Below, in pieces: positions 6,805 to 9,267 of a stretch of 9,267 nucleotides of DNA. The notes beneath the pieces are model-generated. The model made no database searches. It saw only the letters and a program-made list of their open reading frames with translations, and had not been told where the DNA came from. Origin of the DNA: an uncultured Lysobacter sp. (lineage in GTDB: Bacteria; Pseudomonadota; Gammaproteobacteria; Xanthomonadales; Xanthomonadaceae). The DNA lies in assembly GCA_902805755.1 (NCBI GenBank), contig CADCUA010000228.1, forward strand, positions 1 through 9,267, read 5' to 3'. Positions within the stretch are counted from its first letter, which is position 1. Every line of letters starts with the position of its first letter. Position numbers and translations under genes: made by a program.

Positions 6805-7599
6805 ATGTCCGATATCCGCGACAACGACCTGATCCTGTTCCATTACCGCGACAGCCTGCCGCCGGAGCGCGTGCGCGAAATCGAACACGCATTGGCAACG
6901 TCGCCGCCACTGGCTGCGCGCTATCGGGCGCTGCGGCGGGTGCTGGCGGGCGCCGATTGCGATGACGCGCCGCTGCCCGATGCGCGGTTCGAGCACCGGC
7001 TGTGGCGAAACCTGCAACCGCGCCTGCAGGCGGCCGGCACCGCGTCGATCGCATCCGCAGTGCCGTCGCGGCCCGCGGTGCGATCCCGCTTGCAGCGGCA
7101 CGCGCGCCGCTGGGGAGCAGGGCTGGCGGCCGCGGCCGTGCTGGTGATTGCGATGAAACTTCCGATGGCTCCCGATCCAGCGCCCCGGCCTGCTGCGGTG
7201 ACGCGTCCGGTCGCGACGCACGTGCCGGGCGGTGATCGCGCGCTTGCCGCTTACGTCGCCGCGCATCTGCGCAGCACCGAGGGCGCGCTGCTGAGCGCGA
7301 TCAATGACGATGGCAACGTGCTCGCGCCGGCCGGTGACGCGTTCGTACGTGCGCTCGCCGATGACAACCGCATGTATGCGCTCGCCGCAGCCCGCCGCGG
7401 CGACGAGGCGCTGGCGGGTTTTCTGCACTCCTTGGACCCGGTGCTGATCGAACTGGCTAACCGGCCGCGTACCAGCGACGTCCAACCAGCACAACTGCAG
7501 CCGCACCGGGACCTGAGCGACTTTGTCCAGAGCCGCGATCTGCTGTTCCAGTTGCGCGCGGTCGAAGCACGAATGCAATCCCGGAGCACCACGACATGA
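6805..7599 (+). CDS. Single-pass membrane anti-sigma-like protein without zinc ligands
   Basis: This 264-residue protein most likely binds and restrains the preceding sigma factor at the inner membrane. The N-terminal 1-48 (LILFHYRDSLPPERVREIEH, LATSPPLAARYRALRRVL) has the helical pattern of anti-sigma domains. At the places where zinc-binding anti-sigmas have Cys-x-x-Cys, there are Ser33 and Leu36, so no zinc site. Residues 84-103 are basic, the single membrane segment is about 104-118 (GAGLAAAAVLVIAMK), and a Pro-rich stalk (120-142) leads to a periplasmic part of about 120 residues with no domain I recognise. GAGG at 6795-6798 gives a 6-base spacer to the ATG. The TGA overlaps the next start (ATGA). 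The anti-sigma role is inferred from gene order and topology; the sequence match alone is modest. Confidence 0.8.
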   Translation: MSDIRDNDLILFHYRDSLPPERVREIEHALATSPPLAARYRALRRVLAGADCDDAPLPDARFEHRLWRNLQPRLQAAGTASIASAVPSRPAVRSRLQRHARRWGAGLAAAAVLVIAMKLPMAPDPAPRPAAVTRPVATHVPGGDRALAAYVAAHLRSTEGALLSAINDDGNVLAPAGDAFVRALADDNRMYALAAARRGDEALAGFLHSLDPVLIELANRPRTSDVQPAQLQPHRDLSDFVQSRDLLFQLRAVEARMQSRSTTT

Positions 7600-8717
7600 A
7601 CCTGCGAACGACCCCCTTGGTGATGCTCACGATCCTGGCGACGCTGGCCTGCGGCCGCGTCGATGCGGCGTCGGATCGGGCCGGGGATGGCCGCACCGCG
7701 GTCGAACCGGCCGCGCTCTACTGGCAGGGCCACGCGGCGCTCGGCAGCGGCGACTGGCGCCTCGCTCTACAGCGGTTCACCGATCTGGAGCGTCGCTTGC
7801 GCCGCAGCACGCCGAGCGTCGCCGATGCGCCGATCTACTGGCAGGCCTATGCGCTGATGCGGGCCGGGCGGCTCGAGCACGCGACCGCAACCGTCCAGCG
7901 CCTGACCGCCGAGTTCCCGCGCAGCCGCTGGAATGACGATGCCGCGCGCCTGCTGCGCGGGCGCGGTGGCATGGCGGGGACCGGCACGCCCGCTGCCGGC
8001 GGAGCCGGCGCCTCGCTCGAGACACTGATGTCGCAGCCGCCCGCACAGGCGATCCCCGGGCTGGTCGCACTGCTGCAGGGGCCGCATCCGGTGCAGATCA
8101 AGAAACGCGCGCTGTTCGTGCTGGGCCAGATCGACGATCCCGGCGCGGTCGCGCAGGTGGTCGCCGCGGCGCGTGGCCCTGATCCCGCGTTGCGCACCGA
8201 AGCCGTGCGCCTGCTCGGCGTGATCGGTGCGAAGGACGAGTTCCGCGAGGTCTATGCCGCGGCCCGCGACAGCGCGCGCAAACGCGAGGTGCTCAACGCG
8301 ATGGGCGTGGCCGGCGCGGACGAGGTGCTCGCCGACGTCGCGCGGCGCGATGCCGATCCCGGGCTGCGCCGCAGCGCGCTGCAGGCGCTGGGCACTGCGA
8401 ACGGCATCGACGCGCTGGTCGGCGTGGCGCGCAGCAACACGGATCTTGCGACGCGACAGGCCGCGATCGAAGCACTTGGCGTGGCCGGCGGTGACCGCGC
8501 GCTGCTCGAGCTGTACCCGAGCGTGCTGGCCATGCCAGTGCTGCGCGACGCGGTGCTGAAAAGTCTGCTGGTCGCGCGGGACGAGCACGTTGTGTTCGAC
8601 CTGTACCGGCGGGCGAAGTCGCCTGCGGAGCAGCAGGCCGTGCTGCGCGTGCTGACTGCCGCAGGCCATCACCCCGACCACGCCCGAGCAAGACCCTCCA
8701 GGAGCTCGAACAAATGA
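7596..8717 (+). CDS. Exported TPR/HEAT-repeat protein
   Basis: This 373-residue protein has a signal peptide (hydrophobic 7-19, likely cleavage near VDAA, 22-25). LACG at 17-20 is not a good lipobox. Residues 38-110 form two TPR-like helical pairs beginning LYWQGHAAL and IYWQAYALM. A Gly-rich linker (122-140) precedes HEAT-like repeats from about 150 to 355, in which LGxIxD/LGVIGAKD/MGVAGADE/LGTANGID/LGVAGGDR recur every ~30 residues. HEAT and TPR arrays bind proteins, so an extracytoplasmic scaffold or adaptor role is inferred. GGAG at 7583-7586 is 9 bases before the ATG. The start overlaps the anti-sigma stop (ATGA), and the stop overlaps the ankyrin gene start (ATGA). The last 16 residues (358-373) have unusual composition and rare Arg codons (CGA, AGA, AGG), which may mark a frameshift. 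Confidence 0.85.
   Translation: MNLRTTPLVMLTILATLACGRVDAASDRAGDGRTAVEPAALYWQGHAALGSGDWRLALQRFTDLERRLRRSTPSVADAPIYWQAYALMRAGRLEHATATVQRLTAEFPRSRWNDDAARLLRGRGGMAGTGTPAAGGAGASLETLMSQPPAQAIPGLVALLQGPHPVQIKKRALFVLGQIDDPGAVAQVVAAARGPDPALRTEAVRLLGVIGAKDEFREVYAAARDSARKREVLNAMGVAGADEVLADVARRDADPGLRRSALQALGTANGIDALVGVARSNTDLATRQAAIEALGVAGGDRALLELYPSVLAMPVLRDAVLKSLLVARDEHVVFDLYRRAKSPAEQQAVLRVLTAAGHHPDHARARPSRSSNK
8700..8704 (+). promoter_or_regulatory. Ribosome binding site (AGGAG) for the ankyrin gene
   Basis: AGGAG lies inside the end of the HEAT-repeat gene, 9 bases before ATG at 8714. It supports 8714 as the start, although the second ATG at 8720 (spacer 15) is in the same frame. Confidence 0.55.
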
Positions 8718-9267
8718 ACATGTCCGTATTGCACTGCCTCCAACCAACGCGGCTGCGGCGGCTCGTCTGCGGCGCGCTGCTGGCCGGCCCGATGGCCGTG
8801 GCTGCCAGCGCATCCGTGCCCGCACCGCCGCACGGCAATGCGGAGCGGTTGATCAATGCGGTCAAGGCCCAGCGCATCGGGACGGTGCGTGCGCTGATCG
8901 TCGCCGGTGCCGATGTCGACAGCGTGGCCGCCGGCGATGGCACGGCGCTGATCGTGGCCGCGCGCGCCGGTGATGCTGCGCTGGTCGACGAACTGCTGCG
9001 GCTGGGCGCGGACGTCAACCGCGCCGCGCGCGGCGACGGCAATCCGTTGATCGCGGCCGCTGCGGTTGCCGGCAATCTGCCCGTCGTGGACCGGCTGGTG
9101 ACAGCCGGTGCGCGCGTCGACGCGGTGGTGGTCGACGAGCGGGCCAAGCGGGCGATCCTGCTGTCGTTCAAGGTGCTGCCGATGGAGGAGGGGGCCAACG
9201 GCGGCTTCTACGTCCACGACCGGGTGCCGCTCAAGGGCAACTTCCCCGGCGTGCGCGTCGTCGCTGG
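8714..9267 (+). CDS. Exported ankyrin-repeat protein, 3' partial
   Basis: 184 complete codons are visible before the window ends; the stop lies beyond. The N-terminus is basic (RLRR at 13-16), then hydrophobic (LVCGALLAGPMAVAASA, 17-33), a signal peptide with likely cleavage near 30-34. Three ankyrin repeats follow: about 43-70 (ERLINAV..ALIVAGADVDS), 75-102 (DGTALIVAARAG..LLRLGADVNR) and 108-136 (DGNPLIAAAAVAG..LVTAGARVD). Ankyrin repeats mediate protein-protein contact. In similar gene neighbourhoods of this bacterial group, repeats with this spelling sit near M56-type sensor peptidases (from memory, unverified). From about residue 138 the ankyrin pattern is lost, and residues 140-184 (containing LLSFKVLPMEEG and GGFYVHDRVPLKGN) match nothing I recognise. 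The ATG overlaps the HEAT gene stop as ATGA, so translation is probably coupled. Confidence 0.85.
   Translation, partial: MNMSVLHCLQPTRLRRLVCGALLAGPMAVAASASVPAPPHGNAERLINAVKAQRIGTVRALIVAGADVDSVAAGDGTALIVAARAGDAALVDELLRLGADVNRAARGDGNPLIAAAAVAGNLPVVDRLVTAGARVDAVVVDERAKRAILLSFKVLPMEEGANGGFYVHDRVPLKGNFPGVRVVA

Noticed and set aside
6187..7578. 463-codon open frame on the minus strand across the sigma and anti-sigma genes
   Set aside because: It is a shadow frame caused by high G+C. Its protein is Arg/Gln/His-rich without domains, while the plus strand has recognisable sigma motifs, ribosome sites and coupled starts.
7767..8825. 352-codon minus-strand frame opposite the HEAT-repeat gene
   Set aside because: Shadow of a repeat-rich high-GC gene, with no motif or ribosome site supporting it.
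1..9267. tRNA, rRNA, CRISPR arrays, insertion sequences or attachment sites
   Set aside because: No cloverleaf-like, regularly spaced repeat, transposase-like or terminal inverted repeat signal was seen; nearly all the sequence is accounted for by genes.

Overview
The window is high-GC DNA (roughly two thirds G+C by eye, with strong G/C at third codon positions), almost fully coding. The best taxonomic clue is the first gene, a XanB2-type chorismatase, which points to a xanthomonad-group gammaproteobacterium (Lysobacter, Luteimonas or Xanthomonas-like). The other genes fit this. The assignment rests on protein recognition by eye, without any database search.

Layout. (1) 1-936, plus strand: xanB2-like chorismatase, cut at its 5' end by the window edge. 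(2) 937-1144: a 208-base gap with two short palindromic elements, followed by a small membrane-protein gene (1145-1393, plus). (3) 1390-3806, minus strand: a two-gene oligopeptide-type ABC unit, an OppC/DppC-like permease followed by a fused double ATPase, overlapping by ATGA. It converges on the small membrane-protein gene so tightly that the two stop codons share bases. No OppB-like permease or binding protein is present. (4) 3807-3901: a short divergent control region with two inverted repeats. (5) 3902-6151, plus: a large exported outer-membrane protein with an N-terminal CBM9-like domain and a DUF5916-type barrel. (6) 6169-9267, plus: a tightly packed four-gene unit: ECF sigma factor, single-pass anti-sigma-like protein, exported TPR/HEAT-repeat protein, and exported ankyrin-repeat protein (cut by the window end). 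The spacings are 3 bases, then ATGA, then ATGA.

How they may work together. The last block is the most interesting part. The sigma factor is probably held at the membrane by the second gene. The two repeat proteins look like extracytoplasmic protein-binding scaffolds made with it. The sense and target of this circuit are unknown. The outer-membrane protein just upstream runs in the same direction and could be co-transcribed with it, although the gap permits a separate promoter. No RNA genes, mobile elements, CRISPR arrays or long repeats were seen, and no gene-free stretch exceeds about 210 bases.
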